Part shown: piece after piece, positions 53,163 through 62,617 of the stretch
Numbering within the stretch: position 1 is the first letter of the stretch
How the letters are laid out: every line of letters begins with the position of its first letter
NCBI RefSeq assembly: GCF_000383615.1
Contig: NZ_KB911612.1
Span: 33,354-97,353 of the forward strand
Direction of reading: 5' to 3'
Length of the DNA stretch: 64,000 nt
Origin: Streptomyces canus 299MFChir4.1
Lineage (GTDB): Bacteria; Actinomycetota; Actinomycetes; Streptomycetales; Streptomycetaceae
The notes under the pieces: model-generated
What the model was told of the DNA's origin: nothing
The model's database searches: none
The model's input: only the letters and a program-made list of their open reading frames with translations
Translations under genes and position numbers: made by a program

Positions 53163-54398
53163 ATGACCAGTCATCCGGCCGAACCGGAGCTGCGCGTCGG
53201 TGTCGTCGGCACAGGCCAACGGGGCGCGCTGGCCGTCCGGGCAGAGCGGCCCGGTCGGGCCCGCGTGGTCTCCTGCGCCGATACGTCCGAGCGTGGCCGC
53301 GCCGACGCCCGGAGGATCTTCGGGAGCGGTGTCCAAGTCCACGAGCACTACGAGGACATGCTCGCAGACGATCTGGACGCCGTTTTCGTCCTCACCCCGG
53401 ACGACATCCACACCGCTCCGGCCCTCTTCTTCCTCGAAGCGCAAGTCGCTGTGTTCGTCGAAAAGCCTCTGGCCATCGACCTCGAGGACTGCGACCGGAT
53501 CCTGGCCACCGCTGCCCGCACCGGCACACGGCTGTACGTCGGGCACAATCTCCGCCATCTGCCGGTCCTGCGCACCATGCGCGGACTCGTCGAAGAGGGG
53601 GCGATCGGAACCGTGCGGGCCGTGTGGTGCCGACATTTCGTCGGCCACGGCGGCGACTACTACTTCAAGGACTGGCACGCCGAACGAGCCCGGACCACCG
53701 GCCTGTTGCTCCAGAAAGGCGCACACGACCTCGACGCGATCCATTGGCTCGCGGGCGGTAGCGCCCGCACGGTGACCGCTCTGGGCGCCCTGTCCGTCTA
53801 CGGTGCCAGTCCCCACCGCCGTACCCGGTCACAGGGTTCGGCGCGGGTACAGGACTGGTTCGACGAGGGCGTCTGGCCGCCGTCCGCACTACGCGATCTC
53901 AACCCCGTCATCGACGTGGAGGACATCAGCATGGTGCTTGCTCGCCTCGACAACGGGGTGCTCACGAGCTACCAGCAATGTCACTTCACCCCTGACTACT
54001 GGCGCAACTACACCGTCATCGGCGACGAGGGCCGGATCGAGAACCTCGGCGACGGTCTCGAGGGCGACGCCCCGGTGATCAAGGTGTGGAACCGGCGGCG
54101 GTCCGGCTACCGCCCCGAGGCAGATCTCACCCTGTCCCCCGCCGAAGCGGCCGGCGGCTCACACGGAGGCGCGGATCAGTCCCTCGTCGACGAGTTCCTG
54201 CATTTCGTCGCGTACGGCGGCGCGACCGAGACGTCGCCCGTCGCCGCCCGCGAAGCCGTCGCGACCGGCATCGCCGCTACCACGTCGCTGCGTTCGGGCG
54301 GCACTCCAGTGGAGGTCCCCGCCATCGCCCCGCACCTCGCCGACTACTTCGAGCGCCACCAGCCCGGCTCCCGTGCCCCCGCCACCCGGAGCGACTGA
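53163..54398 (+). CDS. Gfo/Idh/MocA-family oxidoreductase
   Basis: A 411-aa NAD(P)-dependent sugar oxidoreductase. The N-terminal Rossmann motif is VGVVGTGQRG (about residues 11-20). The family signature EKP is in FVEKPLAIDL, and the catalytic region includes KGAHDLDAIHWLAGG with the usual His. The C-terminal sheet covers about 140-390. Members oxidise or reduce sugars, inositols and derivatives. Start 53163 is chosen for aagggg eight bases upstream. A strong terminator hairpin follows, so it is probably monocistronic. Confidence 0.9.
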   Translation: MTSHPAEPELRVGVVGTGQRGALAVRAERPGRARVVSCADTSERGRADARRIFGSGVQVHEHYEDMLADDLDAVFVLTPDDIHTAPALFFLEAQVAVFVEKPLAIDLEDCDRILATAARTGTRLYVGHNLRHLPVLRTMRGLVEEGAIGTVRAVWCRHFVGHGGDYYFKDWHAERARTTGLLLQKGAHDLDAIHWLAGGSARTVTALGALSVYGASPHRRTRSQGSARVQDWFDEGVWPPSALRDLNPVIDVEDISMVLARLDNGVLTSYQQCHFTPDYWRNYTVIGDEGRIENLGDGLEGDAPVIKVWNRRRSGYRPEADLTLSPAEAAGGSHGGADQSLVDEFLHFVAYGGATETSPVAAREAVATGIAATTSLRSGGTPVEVPAIAPHLADYFERHQPGSRAPATRSD

Positions 54399-54499
54399 GC
54401 CCCGCCGCAATCCACCGACGGGTCTGTACGGTCTTCGGTCGCCGTGGGGAGGCGCTGGTGAACACCACCGGCTCGAACAACCCCTCTCCGAGGCGCACG

Positions 54500-54526
54500 G
54501 GCAGGAGGCTTGAAAGGCCTCCTGCC
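54500..54526 (+). terminator. Intrinsic-type terminator
   Basis: GGCAGGAGGC (54500-54509) pairs perfectly with GCCTCCTGCC (54517-54526) around a seven-base loop, about 100 bp after the oxidoreductase stop. No T tract follows, as usual in Streptomyces. Confidence 0.75.
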
Positions 54527-54629
54527 TCGCGGCCCCGCCAACGTCGAAACGCTCACAGACGGATTCTCTACCTGCCGCAGTAGTCTGACAGGGTGTGATC
54601 CAGTCCAGCAGACGTTCGAACGGGGGACC

Positions 54630-55559
54630 GTGGAGCGCGACCAGGTCCGCAGCGGACCCGCCGGTTCCCGGAATTCGGTGAGTTTGGCGACCTTCAACGT
54701 GCTGCATGGCCGTCAGGTACGTGAGGGGAGGCCGGTTCCCCCCTCTGCCGCCGATGCCGAGCGGCCACTCGCCGAGGCCGTCGCATCGCTGGACGCCGAT
54801 GTCGTGAGCCTGCAGGAAGTTGACCGCTTCCAGGAACGCTCAGGGCTCACCGACCAGGCACGGGTCGCGGCCGAAGCGGCCCGTGCCGAGGACTGGCGCT
54901 ACGCGTCGGCACTCCACGGCCGCTCCGGGCTCGGTCAGGGTTGGGTGCTCGACCCGAGCGAGCCGGGGCTGCGCGTGTACGGCCCGGTCGACGGCGCGCC
55001 GGGAGCGGCGCCTCCCTCGCACGGCATCGCCCTTCTCTCCAGGCTCCCTGTACGCGAGTGGCGAGCTGTGCGGTTGGCCCCGGCTCCGCTCGGCATGCCG
55101 CTGCGCGTGGTGGGGCGCCCCGGCCTCACGGTGGTACGCGACCGGCCACGGGCCGCGTTGGCCGCCGTCCTGCAGGGACGACGCGGCCCGTTCACCGCCG
55201 TGGCGTTGCATCTGTCCTTCGTGCCGGGATGGAACGCGCGCCAACTCCTCGCGCTGCGCGCCTTGATCGCCGATCTGCCCCGACCACACCTTCTGCTGGG
55301 CGACTTCAATCTGATCGGCGCGATTCCCCGCGCTGTGCTCAATGCCGCCGAACTGCTCGACCCCAGCCGAGACCGTCCGACACGGCGGTACGGCTGGCGC
55401 GACCTCGCATCCGTACCGACCTACCCCTCCCACCGCCCGGTGCTGCAGTTCGACCACCTGTTGGCAAGCGGACTCCCTCAGGACGCCGAGTACGCGAAAC
55501 ACGCGCCACGGACCCCGATCTCGGACCACCGGCCCCTGGTGGTCGACCTACGGGTGTAG
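54630..55559 (+). CDS. Endonuclease/exonuclease/phosphatase-family protein
   Basis: A 309-aa protein with the EEP motifs in order: LATFNVLHG, VVSLQEVDRF, LLGDFNLIG, and SDHRPLVVDL at the end, so the metal-binding Glu, Asp, Asn and His residues are kept. Substrates in the family range from nucleic acids to phospholipids and sugar phosphates. No signal peptide is visible. GTG 54630 is chosen because gggggacc precedes it; GTG 54678 is a possible later start. Confidence 0.85.
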   Translation: MERDQVRSGPAGSRNSVSLATFNVLHGRQVREGRPVPPSAADAERPLAEAVASLDADVVSLQEVDRFQERSGLTDQARVAAEAARAEDWRYASALHGRSGLGQGWVLDPSEPGLRVYGPVDGAPGAAPPSHGIALLSRLPVREWRAVRLAPAPLGMPLRVVGRPGLTVVRDRPRAALAAVLQGRRGPFTAVALHLSFVPGWNARQLLALRALIADLPRPHLLLGDFNLIGAIPRAVLNAAELLDPSRDRPTRRYGWRDLASVPTYPSHRPVLQFDHLLASGLPQDAEYAKHAPRTPISDHRPLVVDLRV

Positions 55560-55899
55560 ACCTCTGTGGCAAGGGAGGCCTGGGCTGCGGGTGCTGGAGG
55601 TTTCCTGAGAAGGGGCAGGGCACGTCCTGGTTACTGAATGGGGTGATGGCGGGGCTCTGAACTGGGAATATTCGTGGTTGCGTTTCCAGACCACCAGGGC
55701 TGCGATGTCTGGCTTGCCGAGGCTGCCGGCGTGCTCAGTTCGCTGCGCGACGTCGTGGAAGACCTCGTCGTAATGGGGTGAGACGTCGGCCAGGTAGTCG
55801 GCGCGAGCGGGGTGAGGACGTCCCACGCCGCCGTCCGTGACAAGTGTGTCGGCAGCTGTTGTCCAGTCGGCGCCGAACAGCCTTGCACGGCCGAACGGT
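55560..55899 (-). pseudogene. Remnant of a hypothetical protein
   Basis: Between 55660 and 55890 the minus strand reads RADYLADVSPHYDEVFHDVAQR and SLGKPDIAALVVWKR, a pattern I associate with the N-terminal part of small hypothetical actinomycete proteins. The frame runs out without the rest of the family. It could be a truncated gene. Confidence is low. Confidence 0.35.
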
Positions 55900-57933
55900 T
55901 CAGTGCCTGGCGAGCGGGAGTTTGAGGACCCCGCGGTCATGTCCGACGATCAGCTCTGGGCCTGCGGTGGCCAGGCAGGTGAGCGTGACGTCCAGGGCGA
56001 TGTGCCGCACCGCGCCGGATTCCGGTTCCCATATCCGCAGTCTCTTCCCGCCCTTGCTGCCGGTGACCAGGACGGTGGGGCCGCCGGGCAGGGTGGTGCC
56101 GGTGATCACCGGCAGGCCGGCGGTGCCTGACGAGGCCGGCAGACCGTCGCCTATCGGGGCACCGGTGGCGAGGTCCCACAGCATGACCACGCCGAGGTTG
56201 TCTCCGGTGGCCAGCACCGTTCGGTGAGGTGTGGGCACGGCTGCCACAGTTGTCACACGGTGGTCGGCTTCCTGGAGCGCATGTGCGCTCAACTGGACGG
56301 CCGCGCCTCGTTCCCAGGGGTCGTCGACGGCCGGATCCCACATGTGAACGCGGCCCCCGGTGTCCGAGGCCGCGATCAGGGTGTGGCCGGCGGAGATCGG
56401 GACGGCGGCGATCGATTGGATCGGACTGCCATAGGGGTTGAGGCGCCCGACAGGCTCACCGGTGAATGGGTCCCACAACCGGACCGCGCCGCGTGGGGTG
56501 GCGGTGACGAGCAGGGTCCGACCGTCGGGGACGGTCGCCGTACACATTCCGGTCACCCCGCCGGGCCAGTCGCCGACCGGTTCGCGAACCGGCTGCCCAG
56601 TGAGCGGATTCCACAGGGCGATGGTCCCGCTGTCGCCTCCGCTCGCCAGAAGGATGCTGCCATCGGGCAGCAGCAGGGCGGTCATCGAGCGGATGCGGTC
56701 ATGATGTCCTGGCAGTGGTTCATGGACGAGTCGGCCGTCGGCCACGCTCCACAGACACACCACGCCCCTGTCCCCGGCGCCGGCCACGAGAGGTGGCTCC
56801 CCCGGGCGGGGCACCACCGTGAGCGCGTCGACACCTCCTGGCACTCCGGGCTCGGAATCGGAGAACGCCGATGTGTGGCCCCAGGATGTTCCGTCGCCCG
56901 CGAGCAGAGCGTTCCCGTCCTGTCGGAATCGGGTCGCCGCTTCAGGTGTTCGATCGGCCGCCGCCTGCTCCTCCATGGCAGCCGGCCCGTCGGAGGCCGC
57001 CCGCGTTGTCGTCAGACGATTCTGGGGACGCGCACCGTCAGGGTTCTCCGTCAGGCCGTCAGCGATCGTCCATGTCCGCTCGCAGTCCCAGCAGTGGAAG
57101 TTCCCGGTCAACATCATCAGTTCGCGGGCCCATTCCCTCCCCACCTGTGGCGGGCTGCCCGTGACCGCGACCACGCCGGCGACCAGGCACAGCACGGCCT
57201 GCCCGGATGTTTCGGAGGGTAGTCCCGTCTCCGCGACCTGGCGTGCCACCCGCAGGAAAGGCCCCCACCCCTCCCCCAGCGCCTCCTCCCGCAATGCTGC
57301 GGCCACCTCGCCCCACGGGTGTTCCCCCTGACGGACAGGGACGGGCTCACAAAGCTCCGGAGGTTCGAAGGTCGGACGCACCGGGTCCACGAAGAACTCA
57401 GGGATCTCGGTATCGCTCTCACACCCGGGACACACCAGCAGGAGGCCGCTTCCCTTGGGATCGAGAAGCCGCCACATCGCTTCGCCCGTGTGGTGGCCGG
57501 CGAAGGCCACGCAGGAGAGCACGAGGTGGGCGCAGACCTGTGCGGGAGGCTTTGCGGCAAGGAGGCTGCGTGTAGCCGCCCGCTCGGCCAGACGCAGTGC
57601 GGCGCTGAACCCCGCCTCGAGATCCGCCGGGACGGGAGGTCTGTCCTCAGCGGTCACGATGAATCCCATGTCCACCCAGAAGTCCACGGAGCGTCCCGGA
57701 GCCAGGGCCGCCGCCGCTTCGACGAGATGTGGCAGGGCCGCATAGGCCCCGTCGGACACGGTTCCGTCATCCATCAGGCCTTCGGTCATGTACGTCCATG
57801 CCTGCCGCCATTCATCGCCGGTGCCGCTGGCAGCCGTGGACGCCATCTGTTCCAGGAGCGCTTTCACCCCCTCGGCTGTCACTCCGTCGAGGTCACGCCA
57901 ACGACGGCTGTGCAAAGGCAGCTTGGGAATCAT
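55900..57933 (-). CDS. WD40-repeat protein with uncharacterised N-terminal domain (677 aa)
   Basis: A 677-aa protein with no export signal. The N-terminal half (1-330) is a helical domain (WRDLDGVTAEGVKALLEQM, AYAALPHLVEAAAALAPG) that resembles HEAT-type scaffolds. It contains two CxxC pairs (VCPGCESD and HCWDCERTW) that could bind Zn. Residues about 370-677 are WD40 blades (VVCLWSVADG, TIALWNPLTGQPV, AVRLWDPFTGEPV, RVHMWDPAVDD, VVMLWDLATGAPI, RLRIWEPESG). No NTPase or kinase is attached. It follows the broken TPR-like gene on the same strand by 154 bp. Function unknown. Confidence 0.75.
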   Translation of the reverse strand: MIPKLPLHSRRWRDLDGVTAEGVKALLEQMASTAASGTGDEWRQAWTYMTEGLMDDGTVSDGAYAALPHLVEAAAALAPGRSVDFWVDMGFIVTAEDRPPVPADLEAGFSAALRLAERAATRSLLAAKPPAQVCAHLVLSCVAFAGHHTGEAMWRLLDPKGSGLLLVCPGCESDTEIPEFFVDPVRPTFEPPELCEPVPVRQGEHPWGEVAAALREEALGEGWGPFLRVARQVAETGLPSETSGQAVLCLVAGVVAVTGSPPQVGREWARELMMLTGNFHCWDCERTWTIADGLTENPDGARPQNRLTTTRAASDGPAAMEEQAAADRTPEAATRFRQDGNALLAGDGTSWGHTSAFSDSEPGVPGGVDALTVVPRPGEPPLVAGAGDRGVVCLWSVADGRLVHEPLPGHHDRIRSMTALLLPDGSILLASGGDSGTIALWNPLTGQPVREPVGDWPGGVTGMCTATVPDGRTLLVTATPRGAVRLWDPFTGEPVGRLNPYGSPIQSIAAVPISAGHTLIAASDTGGRVHMWDPAVDDPWERGAAVQLSAHALQEADHRVTTVAAVPTPHRTVLATGDNLGVVMLWDLATGAPIGDGLPASSGTAGLPVITGTTLPGGPTVLVTGSKGGKRLRIWEPESGAVRHIALDVTLTCLATAGPELIVGHDRGVLKLPLARH

Positions 57934-58086
57934 GAAGCCAGTCTCACAATCAGCGGTGACAAACAAGGGACAGGGTGGTTGGCAACCCACTGCTCCCAGC
58001 GAAGCACCCCTGCGCGCGAGGAGATGCCGTGGCCGGCAGAACGAGGTGACGTGCGATGCGGCACAGTGTCGTACCTCTCCCGCCGA

Positions 58087-59215
58087 TCAGCTCATCAAAT
58101 GATGGGCGACAACCGCCACTGAACCGGGCACGACCCGCTCCAGAACCGGCAGGACGGTGGCCCAGCCGTCGAGAACCACGACCTGTGCGGCAATCCTGCG
58201 GGCGTGGGCGGGCTCGGACAGCTCCGCGAGTGCGGCCAGTGCTCGGGCTCGTGTCGCGCGGTAGGCGATCGCGTGGGCGAGGGGCCTCGGCCCGGCCCGG
58301 ATCGCCGTACCGACCCACCTCCCGGACGACCGCGACCAGATCTTCGCCTTGTGCCCAGCGGTCGCCGATCCGGTGGGTGAGGGCTTCGGCCCGGCCCGGA
58401 TCGCCGTGGCTGTCCAGCTCTCGGGCTACTTCGATCAGTGCCCTGGCTTGTGCCCCACGGTCGTTGAGCGCGTGGGCGAGAGCCTCGGCCGCGTCCGTGT
58501 CGCCGTAGCGGGCCAGCTTCTCCGGCAATCTCCGCCTGCCGCCCCACGCACAGATCGGGATCGAGCCGGTCCGCGAGGGCCAACGTCCGCTCGACGTGCC
58601 CGAGCCCGTACCCGTGCCGGGCCAGCAGAAGGGTCACGCACTGCAGCAGAATGCTGTGGTCAAGGCCGCCGCCGGTGCCGAGCAGTGTCTCGGCCCGGTC
58701 GGCCAGGGCAAGGGCCACGTCATGGTCGGCGGTTGCGGCCACCGCGTCCAGCACGCATGCCATGTCCCAGGCGTCGAGCGGTGATTCGGAGGAAGGCAGG
58801 AGAGCCTCGACCTCGTCCAGGTCTTCTGCCTCGGCCATGTCCTTCGCGCTGGCCGTATCTGCTTCAGGGCCACGGCCTCTTCGCGGGCGCTCTGCTGAAA
58901 GCCGCACCACCACACCCAGAACTCGTCACCGTCCCCTGGCCCGAGAGCGCCTACCGAGACGTGGTCAACGCGGTCTCCGCAGCGGAGTCGGACACGTTCG
59001 ACCAGGAGTTCTTCAAAGGACCGCATCGGCGGCGGGCCGACCTCCCCGGGAATCGGCCGTACGGTCACTGTGCCGTCTGCTTTGTGTTCGGCCTTCAACC
59101 AGGCCGTGCGGGCCATCTGAAGGGCGGTTGTCTCGATGGCCTTCGGCGTAACCACGCCGTCCCCCAGAAGCAGGTTCACCACAGCCCCGGCCAGCTCCTG
59201 GTGTTCCACACGCAT
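58087..59215 (-). pseudogene. TPR-like repeat protein, multiply frameshifted
   Basis: A continuous minus-strand protein can be followed only by changing frame at least three times. It starts MRVEHQELAGAVVNLLLGDG and FWVWWCGFQQSAREEAVALKQI, then DTASAKDMAEAEDLDEVEAL and ALADRAETLLGTGG, then EALAHALNDRGAQARALIEVA and HGDPGRAEALTHRIGDRWAQ, and ends LAHAIAYRATRARALAALAEL with a final VAVVAHHLMS. The last part holds 35-residue helical repeats with the GDPGRAEA core. Each piece is well coded, so the decay is recent or reflects sequence errors. Confidence 0.6.
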
Positions 59216-59527
59216 CCCCCGACATGTGACCGACAGCTGGAATCGTCAGGAGCAACACCGTCGCGCTCCTCCAGACTTGGACCTCCCACGTCCTGAGTCG
59301 GACGGGTCGACGCCCGTTGGGCAGCGGCGCAGTACGTCGCCGAGCTCCCGGTGGATCCCGGCCCCCGAGGGCCGGACTACGTCTCTTTTCAGCCATGCCT
59401 CTGTAACGTCCCTGCACGGAAAGGTACTTCCGTACAGGATCATGCACCTGACATCTTGCATCCACTACTCGTTTCGTACGGCCCGGCCCGCGTCCTCGGC
59501 ACGGCGGGGCCGTCTTTGGAGGATGCA
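59216..59527. other. Promoter region of the subtilisin gene
   Basis: About 310 bp between the divergent TPR-like gene and the peptidase. An open frame in phase with the peptidase runs through it but lacks a signal-peptide-like sequence and a ribosome site. No separate gene is supported. Confidence 0.45.
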
Positions 59528-61327
59528 TTGATACCCCACATATCCAGCCGTCCTAGACGGACGCTGGTGCTGGCGGCCACGCTCGGCGCCGCCCTCACGT
59601 TCGGGGCCCCGGGCGCCCTCGCGGGAACGCTCCCTGTCGCCCCCTCCACCGCGCCGGCCGCCAAGGCCCACGCTCCGGCCGCCGTGCCGGCTTCTCAGAG
59701 TGCGACCTGGGTCGCCGGGACGCGTGCCTACCTCGTGATCACCGCCCCCGGTGACAGTTCGGCGGTCCGCTCGGCGATCACGGCCAACGGCGGCACCGTC
59801 TTCTCGAACTTCGACGCCATCGGCGTGATCGTCGCCCACTCGGCGTCCAGCACCTTCGCCGCCACCATGCGCGGCGTCGCCGGCGTGCAACAGGTCGGCG
59901 CCACGCGTACCTCGGACGTCCCGGCCGACGCCTACAACCCGGCGCTCCCGGCCAATCCGGCCCAGGCCTCGACCCCGGCCGGAGAACCGGTCCGGGCCGA
60001 CATGAGCCAGATCAAGGCCGACCAGGCCTGGGCCGTGAACCCGGGCTCCGCCTCCGTCAAGGTCGGCATCCTGGACACCGGTATGGACGACCAGCACCAG
60101 GACCTCGCGCCCAACTTCGACGCGGCCGACTCGGTCTCCTGCGCCTACGGCAAGCCCGACACCCGTACCGGCGCGTGGCGGGACGTCGACACGCACGGCA
60201 CTCACGTAGCGGGCACCATCGCCGCGGCCAAGAACGGCAAGGGCGTCGTCGGCGTGGCACCCGGGGTGAAGATCGCCGCGGTCCGGGTCGCCGAGCCGGG
60301 CAACTCCTTCTTCTTCGCCGAGAACACCATCTGCGGCTTCGTCTGGGCCGGTGACCACGGCTTCAAGGTCACCAACAACAGCTATTACACGGACCCGTGG
60401 CAGTTCAACTGCCCGGACAACATCGACCAGGCCGCCATCATCGAGGGCGTCAAGCGCGCCCAGGAGTACGCCGAGAGCAAGGGTTCCCTCCAGATCGCCG
60501 CGGCGGGCAACGAGAACTACGACCTCGCCCACAAGACGACCGACTCCGCGAGCCCGAACGACTCGACGCCGGTCACCCGCACCATCACCAACGCCTGCCT
60601 CGACATCCCGACCGAACTCCCGGGCGTGGTCACGGTCGCGGCCAACGGCACCGGCGTCACCAAGGCCTCGTTCTCCAACTACGGTCAGGGTGTCATCGAC
60701 GTCGCGGCGCCGGGCAGCAGCGTGTACTCCACCGTCCCCGGCGGCGGCTACGGCAGCAAGAGCGGCACCTCGATGGCCACCCCGCACGTGGTTGGCGTGG
60801 CGGCGCTCATCGCCAGCGCCAACCCGGGCATCACCCCGGCGCAGCTCCGCGCCAAACTGGCCGAGCAGGCCAACGACATCGCCTGCCCCTCGGACAGCCG
60901 CTGCACGGGCACGACGGCCAACAACGCGTTCTTCGGCGAAGGACAGGTCGACGCCCTGAAGGCCGTAGGGACCACTTCCCCGCCCGGCAAGTACTTCGAG
61001 AACCTCGCGGACTTCGCCATCAGCGACAACGCGACCGTGGAGAGCCCGATCGCCGTAACCGGTGTGACCGGCAATGCCCCGGCCACCCTCAAGGTGGGTG
61101 TGGACATCAAGCACACCTACATCGGTGACCTGAAGGTCGACCTGGTGGCGCCGGACGGCAGCGTCTACACGCTGCACAACCACACCGGCGGCAGCGCCGA
61201 CAACATCGCCCAGACCTACACCGTCAACGCCTCCTCGGAGGTCGCGAACGGCACCTGGAAACTCCGCGTCAACGACAACGCCGCCTCCGACACAGGCACG
61301 ATCGACGCCTGGAACCTGACCTTCTAG
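59528..61327 (+). CDS. Secreted S8 subtilisin-like protease with P domain
   Basis: A 599-aa secreted protease. TTG 59528 is chosen as start because GGAGG (59518-59522) lies five bases before it and the following residues form a signal peptide (RRTLVLAATLGAALTFG, cut near ALA). An inhibitor-I9-like propeptide spans about 60-130. The catalytic triad is D183 (LDTGMD), H223 (HGTHVAG) and S415 (GTSMATPH). Residues about 490-599 are a P/Homo B domain, ending GTIDAWNLTF. The enzyme is probably an extracellular protease. The gene stands alone. Confidence 0.92.
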   Translation: MIPHISSRPRRTLVLAATLGAALTFGAPGALAGTLPVAPSTAPAAKAHAPAAVPASQSATWVAGTRAYLVITAPGDSSAVRSAITANGGTVFSNFDAIGVIVAHSASSTFAATMRGVAGVQQVGATRTSDVPADAYNPALPANPAQASTPAGEPVRADMSQIKADQAWAVNPGSASVKVGILDTGMDDQHQDLAPNFDAADSVSCAYGKPDTRTGAWRDVDTHGTHVAGTIAAAKNGKGVVGVAPGVKIAAVRVAEPGNSFFFAENTICGFVWAGDHGFKVTNNSYYTDPWQFNCPDNIDQAAIIEGVKRAQEYAESKGSLQIAAAGNENYDLAHKTTDSASPNDSTPVTRTITNACLDIPTELPGVVTVAANGTGVTKASFSNYGQGVIDVAAPGSSVYSTVPGGGYGSKSGTSMATPHVVGVAALIASANPGITPAQLRAKLAEQANDIACPSDSRCTGTTANNAFFGEGQVDALKAVGTTSPPGKYFENLADFAISDNATVESPIAVTGVTGNAPATLKVGVDIKHTYIGDLKVDLVAPDGSVYTLHNHTGGSADNIAQTYTVNASSEVANGTWKLRVNDNAASDTGTIDAWNLTF

Positions 61328-61934
61328 CCCACAGGGCCCGGCAACGCCCGCGTACAGCACGCACAGCGCCGATGACAGCTCCGCCCACGGCCCCGCACAA
61401 GGCGGGCTGCGGTCTGCTCGGCCAGGGCTGCGAACTGCTGGGCAGTAGAGGGCATATGGGCCCCGGCGGCGGTGCACACCGCGGTTGGGGCCCATATGCC
61501 GGAGGCGTCCAGGAAGGCCACGGACGGCCTGGAGCCGGTGTCCAACTCACGGTGCGGCTCCCTGACGAGCTGCGGCCCCGTGCCCGCCGGCTCGAGCGGC
61601 GGGCCACCGTCCCGGCCCGGACCACGGAAGTCGGCCTCGCCGCGGGAGGCCCGGGGCCATCGTGGCCGCATCACGGATTGAACAAGACCGAGCCCTGAAC
61701 GCCAGGGCCGCTGAACAGCGTCGTAGCCAAACTGAGGCTGAAGGCCTGGGGAGCCACAACCTCGGGAGTATCACTGGTCGCTGAGTCCGTCGTAGACCGC
61801 CACCATCAGCACCCGATCCTGAAGCGGCAGACACCACGGCGGGGCCGAGCCACCCCGCTCCCGCACCACTTCCAACAATCCCTCGGACTGCTACACCGCA
61901 GCCCCGTGAGCGTCTCCACCCCAACAGTCAGGTT
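61328..61934. other. Gap with large palindrome and possible antitoxin relic
   Basis: About 600 bp after the protease. Besides the palindrome at 61451-61500, one plus-strand frame at 61545-61610 reads VQLTVRLPDELRPRARRLERR, like the opening of a ribbon-helix-helix antitoxin, but it lacks a start and later similarity. I see no living gene. Confidence 0.4.
61451..61500. repeat. 50-bp nested palindrome
   Basis: GGCATATGGGCCCC (61451-61464) and GGGGCCCATATGCC (61487-61500) are perfect 14-bp arms. The loop itself contains another perfect palindrome, GCGGTGCACACCGC (61469-61482). The whole would form a cruciform or a strong RNA hairpin. It is not followed by a T tract. Confidence 0.85.
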
Positions 61935-62574
61935 TCGTGAGCTTTTTGCGCAGGTCAGGGCAGCGGCCAGGCCGAGGAAAGCGAGGAAGTGCGAGCCCTT
62001 TCGTTCGTATCGGATGGTCAGGCGGGGTAGCCGAAGAGCCAAGCGATCGACCGCTCGATCTCCCAGCGGTGCCGACCGAGGCGTTCGCCGGACTCGATGC
62101 CTGGCCGGCGCGATGCGCGCGACGAGCCCACGCGCACGCAGCCAGATGAGGTGTTCGACGGAGAAGTAGGCCTTGTCCGCGCGGAGTTTGACGGGCCGGC
62201 GCCGTCATGGCCCCCGGCGGGACCGGACTGCGGGGATGCCGAGGATGAGCGGCTTGAGGGCGAGACTGTCGTGCATGTTCGCACCTGACACGGCGACGGC
62301 GAGCGGGATGCCCTGAGCGTCGGACAGCACGTGCAGCTTGCTGCCCTTCTTGCCGCGATCGACCGTATTCGACCCTGTCGGCGATCCCCCTTTTTTTGGC
62401 GCGTACGGAGGCCGCGTCGGCGAGCGCCGAGGTCAAGTCCACGTCGCCCCGGACCCCCGAGTTCGTCCAGCACCGCCCGATGCAGCCGACAACGACGGCA
62501 GTAACGGGGCGACCAGCCTCCAGAGCTCATCAGGAACCAGACGCTTCGACAGATCAGCACTCACGGCCGGCATC
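61935..62574 (-). pseudogene. IS5-family transposase, deleted and frameshifted
   Basis: The minus strand starts VSADLSKRLVPDELWRLVAPLLPS, then jumps to RLHRAVLDELGG. It goes on with DLTSALADAASVRAKK, SIAARR-like and SNAMHD-like blocks in other frames, PGIESGERLGRHRWEIERSIAW, and YERKGSHFLAFLGLAAALTCAK. The order is that of actinomycete IS5-type transposases. About 60 codons are missing near the start and at least two frames are used, so it is inactive. Confidence 0.75.
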
Positions 62575-62617
62575 ATGACGCTCGAACATCAAGCATCAAG
62601 TCACAGGGGACAGCCTT

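Noticed and set aside
61545..61610. Possible ribbon-helix-helix antitoxin
   Set aside because: No start codon, no ribosome site and no toxin partner; the similarity is limited to a short opening.
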